Origin: Vulcanimicrobium sp035943995
GTDB lineage: Bacteria > Vulcanimicrobiota > Vulcanimicrobiia > Vulcanimicrobiales > Vulcanimicrobiaceae
Direction of reading: 5' to 3'
Assembly: GCA_035943995.1 (NCBI GenBank)
Contig: DASZBS010000130.1
Coordinates: 10,644-74,643, forward strand
Length of the DNA: 64,000 nt
Numbering within the stretch: the first letter of the stretch is position 1; every line of letters begins with the position of its first letter. Positions 27,961 to 37,249 of this stretch are shown one piece after another. The notes beneath the pieces are model-generated. The model searched no databases. It was not told where the DNA came from and worked only from the letters and a program-made list of their open reading frames with translations. Both the position numbers and the translations under genes were made by a program.

Positions 27961-28197
27961 CTAGGCGGCGGAAACCTCGAGCAGCTCGATCGCGATTGCC
28001 GACGATGCGATGGCGGACGACGAGGGAATCTCCTCGCCCTTTTCGCGCGCAAACTCAATCCAGAGGCGAATCCCCTCGCGCAAACTTTCTTTGGCTTCGT
28101 CTAGCGTATCGCCGGCACCGAACGCGCCGGGAACGTCCGGCGTATAGCCCCAAATCGAGCCGTCTTCCGCGCGCTCGTAGATCGCTTGATAGGTCAT
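27961..28197 (-). CDS. hicB: HicB-family antitoxin
   Basis: The 78-residue product has a partial RNase-H-like fold: YQAIYERAEDGSIWGYTPDVPGAFGAGDTLDEAKESLREGIRLWIEFAREKG, the standard HicB core with VPG and the TLDEA helix. It would neutralise the neighbouring HicA and may autoregulate through the C-terminus. ATG overlaps the hicA stop (ATGA). The toxin gene lies upstream, the usual hicAB order. Confidence 0.9.
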   Translation of the reverse strand: MTYQAIYERAEDGSIWGYTPDVPGAFGAGDTLDEAKESLREGIRLWIEFAREKGEEIPSSSAIASSAIAIELLEVSAA

Positions 28198-28403
28198 GGT
28201 TTCCAGCCTGCTGTTTTGACGATGACGGCGAACACTCCGCGGACGATCGTCGCTTGTCCATTCCGATGCCACGGCAGCGTAATCATTCCGGGGAGAACGG
28301 GGTGATCGAATACGCGATGGCTGCCGCTACCACGACGGCGTTGCCATACCCACCCTTCCCACTCGAGCCGCTTTTGAATGTCCCGTGCTTTCCTCGTTCG
28401 CAC
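28194..28403 (-). CDS. hicA: HicA-family mRNA interferase toxin
   Basis: The 69-residue double-stranded-RNA-binding-like toxin has the catalytic His in GSGSHRVFDHPVLPGMITLPWH, with the N-terminal basic helix KARDIQKRLEWEGWVWQRRR. Cleaves mRNA when free of HicB. Start is GTG (MRTRKARD). The pair sits between rph and glmS. Confidence 0.88.
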   Translation of the reverse strand: MRTRKARDIQKRLEWEGWVWQRRRGSGSHRVFDHPVLPGMITLPWHRNGQATIVRGVFAVIVKTAGWKP

Positions 28404-28517
28404 GGGACAATCGTGGTGCCTACGGTGGACCGCGCCATTTCGGCCATGTTACCGTTCATCGCGAGAGCCAATCGTGCGCCGGAGCGACGGCCGGTCACAC
28501 AGTTCGGTCCTCTGCGT

Positions 28518-30356
28518 TTACTCGACGGTGACCGTCTTCGCCAGATTCCGCGGCTGGTCGACGTCTTTGCCGTCGATGTCCGCGATGTGGTAGGCGAGGA
28601 GTTGCAGCGGGATCACGTTGACGATCGGCGACAGCAGCTCGTCGACGCGCGGTACCCACAGTACATGATCCGCGAGTGCGGCGGCTTCTTCGTCGCCGTA
28701 GTTTGCGACTAGGATGATCGGGGCTTCGCGTGCTTTGGACTCGGCGATGTTCGACAGGATCTTCTCACGCACGCGGCCTTCGGTCACGATACCGACCACC
28801 GGCGTTTTGCTGTCGAGCAGTGCGATCGGGCCGTGCTTCATCTCGCCTGCGGCATAGCCCTCGGCGTGGATGTAGCTGATCTCTTTGAGCTTGAGCGCAC
28901 CTTCGAGCGCGGTCGGGAAGTTCACGTAGCGGCCCAGGAACAGCGCGGAGCGCGCCTTGCGGACTTTCTTCGCGACCTTCTTCACGTCGTCCGACGTGTT
29001 CAGCACCACGTCGATGGCGGCCGGGAGCAGCTTCGTGCCCTCGGCGATCTCGCGCAGGCGCTCGATCGGCGCCGACTTGCGCACGCGCGCGAGGTAGAGC
29101 GCCAGGAGCACGGCGGCGATCGCTTGCGAGACGTACGTCTTCGTTGCCGCGACGGAGATTTCGGGGCCGCCGCGCGTGTACAGCGTCGCGTCGGCCATGC
29201 GGGTGAGGTGCGAGCCGACGACGTTGGAGATGCCGATGATCGGCGCGCCTTCGTCCTTGGCGATCTTTACCGCTTCGATCGTGTCGGCGGTCTCGCCCGA
29301 CTGCGACATGGCGATCGTCAGCGTGCGCGCGTCCATGTAGCGGTCGCCGTAGCGGAACTCGCTTGCGAGCTCCATCTCGACGGGCAGCTTGCACAGCGCG
29401 CGCATCAGGTACATGCCGACCATGCCGGCATGGTACGCGGTGCCGCAGCCGGTGATCGAGATCTTCGTCATCGCGCGCAGCACGATCTCGTCGATCTTGA
29501 GCTCCGCGCCGAGCTGCACGTCGTGGTTTTCGTCGATGCGGCCGGCCAGCGTCTCCTTGACGACGTTGGGCTGCTCGAAGATCTCCTTGAGCATGAAGTG
29601 CTTGAAGCCGGACTTCTCCGCCGACGTCGCGTCCCACGATATTTGCTGCACCTCGCGCTCCACCGGCTTACCGTCGAACGCGGTGAGCGTGTAGCCGTCC
29701 TGGCCGACGTCGACGACCTCGCCCTCTTGCAGGATGATGATGCGCTTGGTGTACTGCAGCATCGCGGGGATATCCGACGCGACGAACATCTCGTGGTCGC
29801 CCAGGCCGACGATCAGCGGCGTCGCGCCGTTGCGGGCGAAGATCAGCCGGCCCGGCGTGTCCGACGAGATGATGCCCAGCGCGAACGCGCCGCGCACGAG
29901 CGCGAGCGTCTCGCGCACCGCCTGCACGAGGTCACCCTTGTAACGCGTCTCGATGAGGTGCGCGAGCACCTCGGTGTCGGTCTCGGACTTGAAGACGTGG
30001 CCTTGCGCGAGTAGTTGCGCGCGCAGCGACGCGTAGTTCTCGATGATGCCGTTGTGCACGACGGCGAAGCGCCCGGTGCAGTCCATGTGCGGGTGCGCGT
30101 TCGCGTCCGACGGGCGGCCGTGGGTCGCCCAGCGCGTGTGCCCCAGGCCCGTCGTCCCGTGCAGCGACTCGCCGTTGGCGAGCCGGGCAGCCAGGTTGGA
30201 CAGCTTGCCTTCGGCCTTGGAGCCGACGAGATTGCCGTCGGCGTCGATCACGGCGATGCCGGCGGAGTCGTACCCCCGGTACTCCAGCCGCCGCAGCGAG
30301 TCCATGATGATGGGGACGCTATCGCGCTTCCCGATGTATCCGACGATGCCGCACAT
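28518..30356 (-). CDS. glmS: Glutamine-fructose-6-phosphate aminotransferase
   Basis: Makes glucosamine-6-phosphate, the step before GlmM in peptidoglycan precursor synthesis. The 612 residues begin with the catalytic Cys2 in MCGIVGYIGKRDSV. The glutaminase half has RWATHGRPSDANAHPH and HNGIIENY. Two SIS isomerase domains follow (SQSGETADTIEA and the lysine-rich end LAKTVTVE). No glmS ribozyme is evident in the short leader. It lies 53 bases downstream of rpoZ. Confidence 0.97.
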   Translation of the reverse strand: MCGIVGYIGKRDSVPIIMDSLRRLEYRGYDSAGIAVIDADGNLVGSKAEGKLSNLAARLANGESLHGTTGLGHTRWATHGRPSDANAHPHMDCTGRFAVVHNGIIENYASLRAQLLAQGHVFKSETDTEVLAHLIETRYKGDLVQAVRETLALVRGAFALGIISSDTPGRLIFARNGATPLIVGLGDHEMFVASDIPAMLQYTKRIIILQEGEVVDVGQDGYTLTAFDGKPVEREVQQISWDATSAEKSGFKHFMLKEIFEQPNVVKETLAGRIDENHDVQLGAELKIDEIVLRAMTKISITGCGTAYHAGMVGMYLMRALCKLPVEMELASEFRYGDRYMDARTLTIAMSQSGETADTIEAVKIAKDEGAPIIGISNVVGSHLTRMADATLYTRGGPEISVAATKTYVSQAIAAVLLALYLARVRKSAPIERLREIAEGTKLLPAAIDVVLNTSDDVKKVAKKVRKARSALFLGRYVNFPTALEGALKLKEISYIHAEGYAAGEMKHGPIALLDSKTPVVGIVTEGRVREKILSNIAESKAREAPIILVANYGDEEAAALADHVLWVPRVDELLSPIVNVIPLQLLAYHIADIDGKDVDQPRNLAKTVTVE

Positions 30357-30409
30357 GGTGGTGACGACCTCCGTGGTCGCCCTCGGGTTTCCCTACCCGG
30401 CGCCGCTCG

Positions 30410-30628
30410 CTACTTGATGCCCTCTTTGGTGCGCTTGTAGGGGATTTTGCCGAGGCGAACTTCGTTGAACGCCGTCGAGACGGGCTTGTTGGGGTTGACG
30501 CGCTCGGTGAGCGGAGGGGCCCCGTTGTTGAGCTGCTTGGCGCGCTTGGTCACGACGTTGACCAGAGAAAACTTCGAGTCTACGTGCCGGAGCAGGCCGT
30601 CGAGGTCGCCGAATACTGAGTCACTCAC
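30410..30628 (-). CDS. rpoZ: RNA polymerase omega subunit
   Basis: The 72-residue product contains DSKFSLVNVVTKRAKQLNNG, then KPVSTAFNEVRLGKI, the omega-subunit core that clamps the beta-prime subunit. GTG start chosen because it overlaps the gmk stop (TAGTG) and yields the family N-terminus; the upstream continuation of the frame lies inside gmk. gmk-rpoZ is a widespread pair. Confidence 0.92.
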   Translation of the reverse strand: MSDSVFGDLDGLLRHVDSKFSLVNVVTKRAKQLNNGAPPLTERVNPNKPVSTAFNEVRLGKIPYKRTKEGIK

Positions 30629-31278
30629 TAGCTGTCTTCCAATTCTTTGAGGCGGGTGTCGGGGACGCGATGGATGCGGTACCGTTCGGCCCGCACGATC
30701 GCCGCGAGGTCGTCGACCGCTTGGTGCGGCTGCGCTTCCTCGTTGATCACGAGATAATCGAACCGCCGAGCGAAGGTGAACTCGTCGTGCGCGATTTCCA
30801 GCCGCGCGGCGATCTGCTCGTTCGTCTCGGTGCGCCGCGTCTCGAGGCGCGAGCGAAGGTACGAGAACTTGTCGGGGACGATGAAGATGAGGACCGCGTC
30901 GGGGAATCGTTCCTTGATGGCGAGCGCGCCGTTCACTTCGGGCTTCGAGACGATGTCGTAACCGTCGCGCAGCTTGTCTTCGATGAACGAGCGCGGCATG
31001 CCGTAGAGGTTGTCGTTGTACTCGCGCCACTCCAGGAACGCGCCCGCCTCGATGCGCCGGCGAAACTCGCCGTGCTCGAGGAAGAAGTAATCGACCTGAT
31101 CGCGCTCGCCCGCGCGCGGCGCGCGCGTGGTAGCGGAGATCGAGTAGAGGAGACGGTCGTGGCGAGCCATCAGGCCTTCCACCAACGTGTCCTTCCCCGC
31201 GCCCGACGGGCCCGACACGACGAACAACAGACCCGGGCCGGTCAGAACGCCTCTCCTCCTCACGAATGGGGCAAACAC
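30628..31278 (-). CDS. gmk: Guanylate kinase
   Basis: GMP to GDP phosphorylation. The 216 residues have P-loop SGPSGAGKDTLV (Asp follows the Lys where Ser/Thr is commonest), SISATTRAPRAGERDQVDYFF for GMP binding, WREYNDNLYGMP and the lid region RLETRRTETNEQI. It leads the gmk-rpoZ-glmS run and is divergent from the NFACT gene 38 bases away. Confidence 0.95.
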   Translation of the reverse strand: MFAPFVRRRGVLTGPGLLFVVSGPSGAGKDTLVEGLMARHDRLLYSISATTRAPRAGERDQVDYFFLEHGEFRRRIEAGAFLEWREYNDNLYGMPRSFIEDKLRDGYDIVSKPEVNGALAIKERFPDAVLIFIVPDKFSYLRSRLETRRTETNEQIAARLEIAHDEFTFARRFDYLVINEEAQPHQAVDDLAAIVRAERYRIHRVPDTRLKELEDS

Positions 31279-31316
31279 GGAGAAATACGGAAACGGCGGG
31301 AAAGCACCTGCCCGCC

Positions 31317-33053
31317 ATGACCACCGACTGGATCCTCGTGCGCCGCGCCGCGGCCGAGCTGGAGCGCGCTTTGCGGGGCGGCCGGGTCACCGACGTGGGG
31401 CTGGTGGACGACGGGCGGGTCGCGGTGCAGTTCGGGGGCCTCAAGAAACGCGGCCCGGCGACCCTGGCGGTGGACGCGTTCGGGTCCCCGCCGCTGGTGA
31501 CCCTGGACGACGCCGAGCTCGCGCTGGCGGTCGACCCCGGCTGGCTTCGGGCGGCCGGAGCGACCCTGCGCGGGATGCGGCTGACCTCGGTGCGCGCGCG
31601 CCATGGCGACCGGGTCCTGGTGCTCTCGTTCGGGAGCGCGTCGCGGTTCGGGGTCGAGAGCGAGTCGCGGTTGGTGCTGGAGCTCGTGCCGCGGTACGGC
31701 AACGTCGTGCTGCTGCACGACCGGATGGTCGTCGCGGCGGCGAAGCAGTTCTCGCCCGCGGAGAACGAGGCGCGCTCGGTCCAGGTCGGCCTGCCGTACG
31801 AGCCGCCTCCGCTCCAGCAACCGTCGCTGGATTTCGCGGCATTCGTGCAAGCGCTCGCGGCGGCTGCCGACGCGAAGGCGCGGACGCGCGCGCTCGGTGG
31901 CTACTTGCCGGAGATTCCGCGGCTGATCGCCGCGTCGCTGATCGCGCAGAGCGACGCGATCCCGTGGCCTTCGCCGACTAGGCGCGCGGAGTGGCTCGAA
32001 GAGCGCGCACGCGCGTTGCTGTCCGCGACCGAAGGCGAACCGGACGGGCTCGGCGACGTTCACGTCTACCGCGATGCAGACGGGGCTGTCGTCGCCGCGC
32101 ATGTGTTCGCGCTCGCGCAGTACGCCGAGCTCGCGCACGAAACCGTGCCGTCGCTCCTGGACGTATTCGCCGAGACGCGGTCCGCGACGCTGCGTGCGAA
32201 ACGCGGCGACGCGACCGAACGCCGCCGCGCATCGTTGCACGCGCGCGTCGGCAAACGCGCGCGCGCGACGGACGAGGAGCTGGCCGCGGTCGCCATACGC
32301 ATCGCCGACGCGGCCGCGCGCGACCGCCTGCGCGAGAGCGGCGACGCGCTGTTCACGCACCTGCACGAGATCCCGCCCGGCACGACGACCTTTGTCCCGC
32401 CGACGAACCCCACGCTGACGATCGTGCTCGACCCCGAGCTCGACGTCAACGCGAACGCGCAGCGCTACTACGCGCGCTATCGCAAGGCCGCCGACGCGCT
32501 GCCGCATCTGGAGAAACGGCGCGCCGCGCTCGCCGCGCGGCGCGAAGCGCTCGACGCGCTCGCGTTCGAGGCGGAGCGCGCCGACGCACCCACGCTGCCG
32601 GAGCTCGAAGCGGACCTCGACGAGCTCGAAGGCCGCCCGCCGCAACGCGTCGCGCAGTCGGCCGCCAAACGCCGCGCGCCGCTGCGCCTCGACCGGCCGT
32701 CGGGCGCGCGCATCTACGTCGGCCGCTCGCCACGCGAGAACGTGGAAGTGACGTTCAAGATCGCGCGCCCGGACGATCTGTGGTTCCACGCGCGCGGCAT
32801 CCCCGGCTCGCACGTCGTGCTGCAAACCGCGCCCGGGAGCGCGCCGCACGACGACGACCTCGCCGCGGCAGCCGATCTCGCCGCGGCGCACAGCAAAGCG
32901 CGCAACGCGCCGCGCGTCGAGATCGACTACACGGAGCGCAAGTACGTGCGCAAGCAGCGCGACGCGGGCCCGGGCATGGTGTGGTACACGAACGCGCGCA
33001 CGCGCGTCGGAAACCCGGATCCCAAAACGCCGGCTACGTCGGGTGCGGGTTGA
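31317..33053 (+). CDS. rqcH: NFACT-family protein (RqcH/fibronectin-binding type)
   Basis: Binds stalled 50S-peptidyl-tRNA complexes and recruits tRNA-Ala in ribosome quality control. The 578 residues contain an N-terminal NFACT-N domain (WILVRRAAAELERALRGGRV, RLVLELVPRYGNVVL), helical coiled-coil middle (about 400-470) and C-terminal NFACT-R domain (YVGRSPRENVEVTFKIARPDDLWFHARGIPGSHVVLQ), ending with ERKYVRKQRDAGPGMVWY. Older annotations call this family fibronectin-binding. Start at the ATG before TTDWILV. Confidence 0.88.
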   Translation: MTTDWILVRRAAAELERALRGGRVTDVGLVDDGRVAVQFGGLKKRGPATLAVDAFGSPPLVTLDDAELALAVDPGWLRAAGATLRGMRLTSVRARHGDRVLVLSFGSASRFGVESESRLVLELVPRYGNVVLLHDRMVVAAAKQFSPAENEARSVQVGLPYEPPPLQQPSLDFAAFVQALAAAADAKARTRALGGYLPEIPRLIAASLIAQSDAIPWPSPTRRAEWLEERARALLSATEGEPDGLGDVHVYRDADGAVVAAHVFALAQYAELAHETVPSLLDVFAETRSATLRAKRGDATERRRASLHARVGKRARATDEELAAVAIRIADAAARDRLRESGDALFTHLHEIPPGTTTFVPPTNPTLTIVLDPELDVNANAQRYYARYRKAADALPHLEKRRAALAARREALDALAFEAERADAPTLPELEADLDELEGRPPQRVAQSAAKRRAPLRLDRPSGARIYVGRSPRENVEVTFKIARPDDLWFHARGIPGSHVVLQTAPGSAPHDDDLAAAADLAAAHSKARNAPRVEIDYTERKYVRKQRDAGPGMVWYTNARTRVGNPDPKTPATSGAG

Positions 33054-33068
33054 GCTCGATGCTACTCG

Positions 33069-34079
33069 CTATGGACCTTCCGCGAGCGCCGCGCGCAGCG
33101 CTTCGACTACGCGGGGGTCGTACGCCGTCGCGCGCGACGACTCGATGTTCGCAAGCGCGTGGCCCGGGCTCAGGGCCGCGCGCCACGGCCGCGCGTCCGT
33201 CATCGCGCAATAGGCGTCGGCCACGGCCACGATGCGGCCGCTAAGCGGGACCGCTTCGCCTCGCAGGCCGCCGGGATAGCCCGCGCCGTCCCAGCGCTCG
33301 TGGTGCGTCGTCGCGACGACCAGGGCGGTGCGCAGCAGCGGGCTCGTCGGGTCGCCGAGGATCGCGCGGGCGTGCGTGACGTGCTCGCGCACGAGCGCGA
33401 GGTCGGCGGATTCGAGCCGCACGGTCTCGTGCAAGATGCGATCGGGGAACGCGATCTTGCCGATGTCGTGCACGCGCACCGCGCGCGCGAGCAGCTCGCG
33501 CTCCGACGTTGCCATCCCCAGCCGCTTCGCGAGGCGGACCGTCAGCGCCGTGACGCGCTCCGCGTGCCGCGCGAGCAACGGATCGCGCGCGCGCAGCGTC
33601 TCGAACAGCGCGTCGAGCAGCACGCCGTCGCGCGCCGACAGCTCCTTCTCCGCCTTGCGGGCGCGCGCGCCGTGCTCGTCGGCGCGCGTGACGGCATCGC
33701 GGCGGCGGCGGTCCGTCGCCAGCGCGTTCGTCGCGATCGCGAGGAACTCGACCGGATCGACGGGCTTGGTCAAGAAGCCGATCGCGCCGGACCGCAGCGC
33801 CGTGCGGCGCAGCTCGCGCTCGTCGTTCGCGGTGACCATCATGAACGGGACGTTCTCGCGGCCGGGGATCGCGCGCAGCTTGTCCGCAAACTCTAGCCCG
33901 CTGATGTCCGGCATCGTCTGATCGAGCACCGCGAGGATCGGGATCTTCGTCTCGGCCCACGCCAGCGCGGGCTTCGGTTCGGTAAAGCACTGCGAGACGA
34001 CGCCGGGGATCTTGCTCAGCACCTTCGCGTACAGGCGCAGGTTGGGCTCGTGGTCGTCGAGGACCAGCACCTCGCTCAC
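33069..34079 (-). CDS. Response regulator with HD-GYP phosphodiesterase output
   Basis: The N-terminal receiver (residues 1-120) has acidic pair DDHEP, phosphoacceptor in VLDQTMPDISG and Lys in FLTKPVDP. A helical linker leads to an HD-GYP domain with HDIGKIAFPD and HHERWDGAGYPGGLRG, the motifs of c-di-GMP-hydrolysing enzymes. GTG start overlaps the stop of the Hpt gene, which in turn overlaps the hybrid kinase gene. The three form one phosphorelay whose output probably lowers c-di-GMP. Confidence 0.93.
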   Translation of the reverse strand: MSEVLVLDDHEPNLRLYAKVLSKIPGVVSQCFTEPKPALAWAETKIPILAVLDQTMPDISGLEFADKLRAIPGRENVPFMMVTANDERELRRTALRSGAIGFLTKPVDPVEFLAIATNALATDRRRRDAVTRADEHGARARKAEKELSARDGVLLDALFETLRARDPLLARHAERVTALTVRLAKRLGMATSERELLARAVRVHDIGKIAFPDRILHETVRLESADLALVREHVTHARAILGDPTSPLLRTALVVATTHHERWDGAGYPGGLRGEAVPLSGRIVAVADAYCAMTDARPWRAALSPGHALANIESSRATAYDPRVVEALRAALAEGP

Positions 34080-34429
34080 GGCAGGCTCGCGCGGTACGCG
34101 CGCACTTCCTCCTCGACCCGCACGTACGCCGCACCGATGGCGTCGACACGCTCGCGCGCGCCGTCCAGGTCGCCGGTGCGCGCGCGCGCATCGAGCTCCG
34201 TCGCGAGCGCGTACACGGCGGTCGCGCCGATCGTGCCGGCGCTGCCCTTGATGCCGTGCGCGGCGCGCGCGACGACGCTTGCGTCGTGCGACGCCAGCCC
34301 GTCCTCGAGCGCGCGGCGGTGCTTCTTGCCCGTTTCGAGCGCCATCTCCAGCAGGTCGGCGATCCCGGTGACGTCGTCCTCGAACGCCTCTTGCAGGCGC
34401 CACAGGTCGAGCACCGCCTTATCCGGCAA
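34076..34429 (-). CDS. Hpt-domain phosphotransfer protein
   Basis: The 117-residue four-helix phosphotransfer domain has the phosphorylated His in AAHGIKGSAGTIGA (about residue 58), matching AHxLKGxxxxxG. It is placed between a hybrid kinase gene (11-base overlap) and the HD-GYP regulator gene (4-base overlap). It would shuttle phosphate from the kinase receivers to that regulator. Confidence 0.92.
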   Translation of the reverse strand: MPDKAVLDLWRLQEAFEDDVTGIADLLEMALETGKKHRRALEDGLASHDASVVARAAHGIKGSAGTIGATAVYALATELDARARTGDLDGARERVDAIGAAYVRVEEEVRAYRASLP

Positions 34430-37175
34430 CGCTGACCCCGTTCGCGAAGCGTTCGACCACCTCGCGCAGCGCGGCGAGCTGCACCGGCTTGGCGAGGTAA
34501 TCGTCCATGCCCGCGGCCAGGCACGCCTGGCGGTCGCCTTCCAGCGTGTTCGCGGTCATCGCGATGATCGGCACGTGCCCACCGCGCAGCGCTTCGCCGC
34601 GGCGAATCTCGCGCGTCGCCTCGAAGCCGTCGACCTCGGGCATTTGGCAATCCATCAGCACGAGATCGTAGGTGCCGTGCGCGACGGCGTCGATCGCTTC
34701 GCGTCCATCCGTCACGGCGTCGGCACGAAAGCCGAGCTTCTTGAGCTGCTGCAGCGCGAGGCGGCGGTTCACCGCGTTGTCCTCGGCGACGAGCACCAGC
34801 ACGCGGTCCGCGCTGCGGCTCAGCACGGCCTCGGGCGCCGCCGGCACAGACGGTACCGCCGGGCCGTAGAGCGCGGCGACCAGCGTGTCGTGCAGCGTGT
34901 TCTGGCGGATCGGCTTGCGCACCACGGAGACGAAGCCGTGGGCGCGCGCGTCTTGCGCGTTCACCGCCTCCTCGCCGCCGGTCAGAAGCACGATCGGCAC
35001 GGTCTCGCAGCCGGCGAGCGCGTGCAGCCGCGCGGCGAAACCGAACGCGTCGCCGCTCGCGCGCCGGTCGGCGACCACGACCTCGAACGGCGCGTGCCGT
35101 TCGGCCGCGGCCCGCGCGAGCTCGAGCGCGTGCGCGGCGTTGCCGGTGCTCGACGCGCTCGCGCCCCAGGCCAGCAGATACTGATCAACGACTTGGCGCG
35201 CCACCACTTCGCCGTCGACGACGAGCACGCGCGCGCCGCGCAGCGTCTCGCCGCGGTCCACCTCGGCGGCGGCGAGCACGCGCGTGAACGGCACGGTGAA
35301 CCAGAACGTCGAGCCACGCCCGGGGCTGCTGTCGAAGCCGATCTTGCCGCCCATGAGCTCCACGAGCCGGCGCGAGATCGACAGGCCGAGCCCCGTTCCG
35401 CCGAACCGGCGGCGCGTCGACTGATCGGCTTGCCGGAACGGCTCGAACAGCTGCTCTGCCGCGTCCTGCGCGATCCCGGGGCCCGTGTCGGTGACAGAGA
35501 AGCGCAGGTCGAGCGCGTCCGCGCCGTCGACGCGGTCGACGATCGCGCGCACGGTGACGCTGCCCGACGCGGTGAACTTCACCGCGTTGCCGAGCAAGTT
35601 CAACAGCACTTGACGCAGCCGGTCCGCATCGCCGACCACGCGCAGCGGCACGTCGGGCGCGACGTAGGTCGACAGCGACAAGCCTTTCTTGCGCGCGGCC
35701 GCGGCGAGGATGTCGGTCGCGTTCTCGACCGCGACCACCGGCGAGAACGGCGCGCTTTCGAGCTGCATCCGGCCCGCTTCGATCTTCGAGAAGTCGAGGA
35801 TGTCGTTCACGATCGCGAGCAGCGACTCGGCCGAGTCGCGCACCGTCGTCGCGTACTCGCGCGCTTCGTCGGACAGCGGGGTCTGCAGCAACAGCTCGGA
35901 CATCCCGACGACGGCGTTGATCGGCGTGCGGATCTCGTGGCTCATCGTCGCGAGGAACTGCGACTTCACGTCGGCTGCTTCGATCGCGCGATCGTGCGCG
36001 GCGCGAATCGCTTCTTCGGCGACCTTGCGCTGGGTGATGTCCCGCAAGATGATGATGGTCTCGCCGGACGCATGCGTCACGTCTCGGCCGCGCGCGAACT
36101 CCACCGGGAACAAACCGCCGCGCGCGTTGCGGCCGGTCGTCTCGACCACCGTCGCCTGCGGCGCGTCGGCGATGCCGGCGTACTCCGGCAGGATGCGCGA
36201 CACCGGCGTGCCGGTGAGGTCGTCGGCGACGAAGCCGAACAGCGACGCGGCCGCGGGGTTGACCGACGCGACGCTGCCGCGCGCGTCGATCGCGATCAGC
36301 GCGTCGGTGACGCCGTTGACGATGCCGCGCAAGCGGCGCTCGTTCGTCGCGAGCACGTGCGACAGGCGGTTGGTCTCCGCCAGCAGCGCGACGACCAGGA
36401 ACGTCGTCGCAACCAGGACGTCGATCCGCGAGAGATACCAGCCGACGCTGTAGCGCGAGCCGCCCAGCGCGTTGAGCAGTGACTCGATGAGCAACGCCGC
36501 GGCCGGCACGGTGAGCCATACGTCGACGACCGTGCGCCCGGAGCGGCGCTGCAGCATGACGAGCGCCGTGCCGGCGAGCACGACGACGGCGCCGAGCGCG
36601 AGATAGATTCCGGTGAGATACTGGCCGTCCTTGGAGAGCGGCGGAAGCATGCCCGCGAAGCCGAACACGAGCTGGATCGCCGCATAGGCTGCGACGACCG
36701 TGGCGGCGACCGCGACGGTGGTGCGGCGCGAGCCGACGCGCCGCGCGCCGTCGTGCGGGCTGAGCAGCGCGTACGCGGCGAACGCGCCCGGCAGCGCGGT
36801 GTGCCAGACGATCCACAGATACGTCGACGTGTTCGCGAGCGCGCCGAACATCGGCGCGATCCCGCTGCCCGGAAACGTGAGGATGTACGGGACGAAGACG
36901 ATCGCGCTGAACAGCGTTCCGCAAGCGAGCGCGAGCAGCGAGCGCCGGCGCGCGAGCGCGTACTGCCCGAACAGGATCGTCGCCGTGATCGCCAGCCCCA
37001 TCAGGACCGCGCCGCCGTAGAGCGTGACGAAGCCCGGGAACGTCCCGATGACGACCCGCGCGAAGGGGGTTGCGGCCAGTGCGATCGCACCGAGCGATGC
37101 GATCGCGACGAGGGCCGCGCGACGCTGTTGCGGTGAAGCCGGCAGCGTCGCGAGATCGAGAGCCGGAGAATTCAC
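34419..37175 (-). CDS. Hybrid sensor histidine kinase
   Basis: The 918-residue sensor has about eight hydrophobic helices (20-270, MASE-like), a PAS domain (about 285-400, GIVNGVTDALIAIDARG), HisKA with FLATMSHEIRTPINAVVGMSE (His about 427), HATPase_c (NLLGNAVKFT, DTGPGIA, GGTGLGLSISRRL) and two receivers. The first receiver is atypical: VVDGE replaces the acidic pair, although VADRRASG and VRKPI remain. The second is canonical (VAEDNAVN, LMDCQMPEVDG, LAKPV). Signal unknown. It heads the Hpt/HD-GYP operon. Confidence 0.94.
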   Translation of the reverse strand: MNSPALDLATLPASPQQRRAALVAIASLGAIALAATPFARVVIGTFPGFVTLYGGAVLMGLAITATILFGQYALARRRSLLALACGTLFSAIVFVPYILTFPGSGIAPMFGALANTSTYLWIVWHTALPGAFAAYALLSPHDGARRVGSRRTTVAVAATVVAAYAAIQLVFGFAGMLPPLSKDGQYLTGIYLALGAVVVLAGTALVMLQRRSGRTVVDVWLTVPAAALLIESLLNALGGSRYSVGWYLSRIDVLVATTFLVVALLAETNRLSHVLATNERRLRGIVNGVTDALIAIDARGSVASVNPAAASLFGFVADDLTGTPVSRILPEYAGIADAPQATVVETTGRNARGGLFPVEFARGRDVTHASGETIIILRDITQRKVAEEAIRAAHDRAIEAADVKSQFLATMSHEIRTPINAVVGMSELLLQTPLSDEAREYATTVRDSAESLLAIVNDILDFSKIEAGRMQLESAPFSPVVAVENATDILAAAARKKGLSLSTYVAPDVPLRVVGDADRLRQVLLNLLGNAVKFTASGSVTVRAIVDRVDGADALDLRFSVTDTGPGIAQDAAEQLFEPFRQADQSTRRRFGGTGLGLSISRRLVELMGGKIGFDSSPGRGSTFWFTVPFTRVLAAAEVDRGETLRGARVLVVDGEVVARQVVDQYLLAWGASASSTGNAAHALELARAAAERHAPFEVVVADRRASGDAFGFAARLHALAGCETVPIVLLTGGEEAVNAQDARAHGFVSVVRKPIRQNTLHDTLVAALYGPAVPSVPAAPEAVLSRSADRVLVLVAEDNAVNRRLALQQLKKLGFRADAVTDGREAIDAVAHGTYDLVLMDCQMPEVDGFEATREIRRGEALRGGHVPIIAMTANTLEGDRQACLAAGMDDYLAKPVQLAALREVVERFANGVSVAG

Positions 37176-37249
37176 GCTCCCAAAGGCTTCTCGCCCGAGC
37201 GCGGAGCGCCCGTTGCGCGCAGCACGCCGCGGGCTAAGATTGCGTAACT

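Noticed and set aside
28518..30409. glmS ribozyme upstream of glmS
   Set aside because: Only 53 bases separate rpoZ and glmS, too short for the ribozyme, and no core motif is seen.
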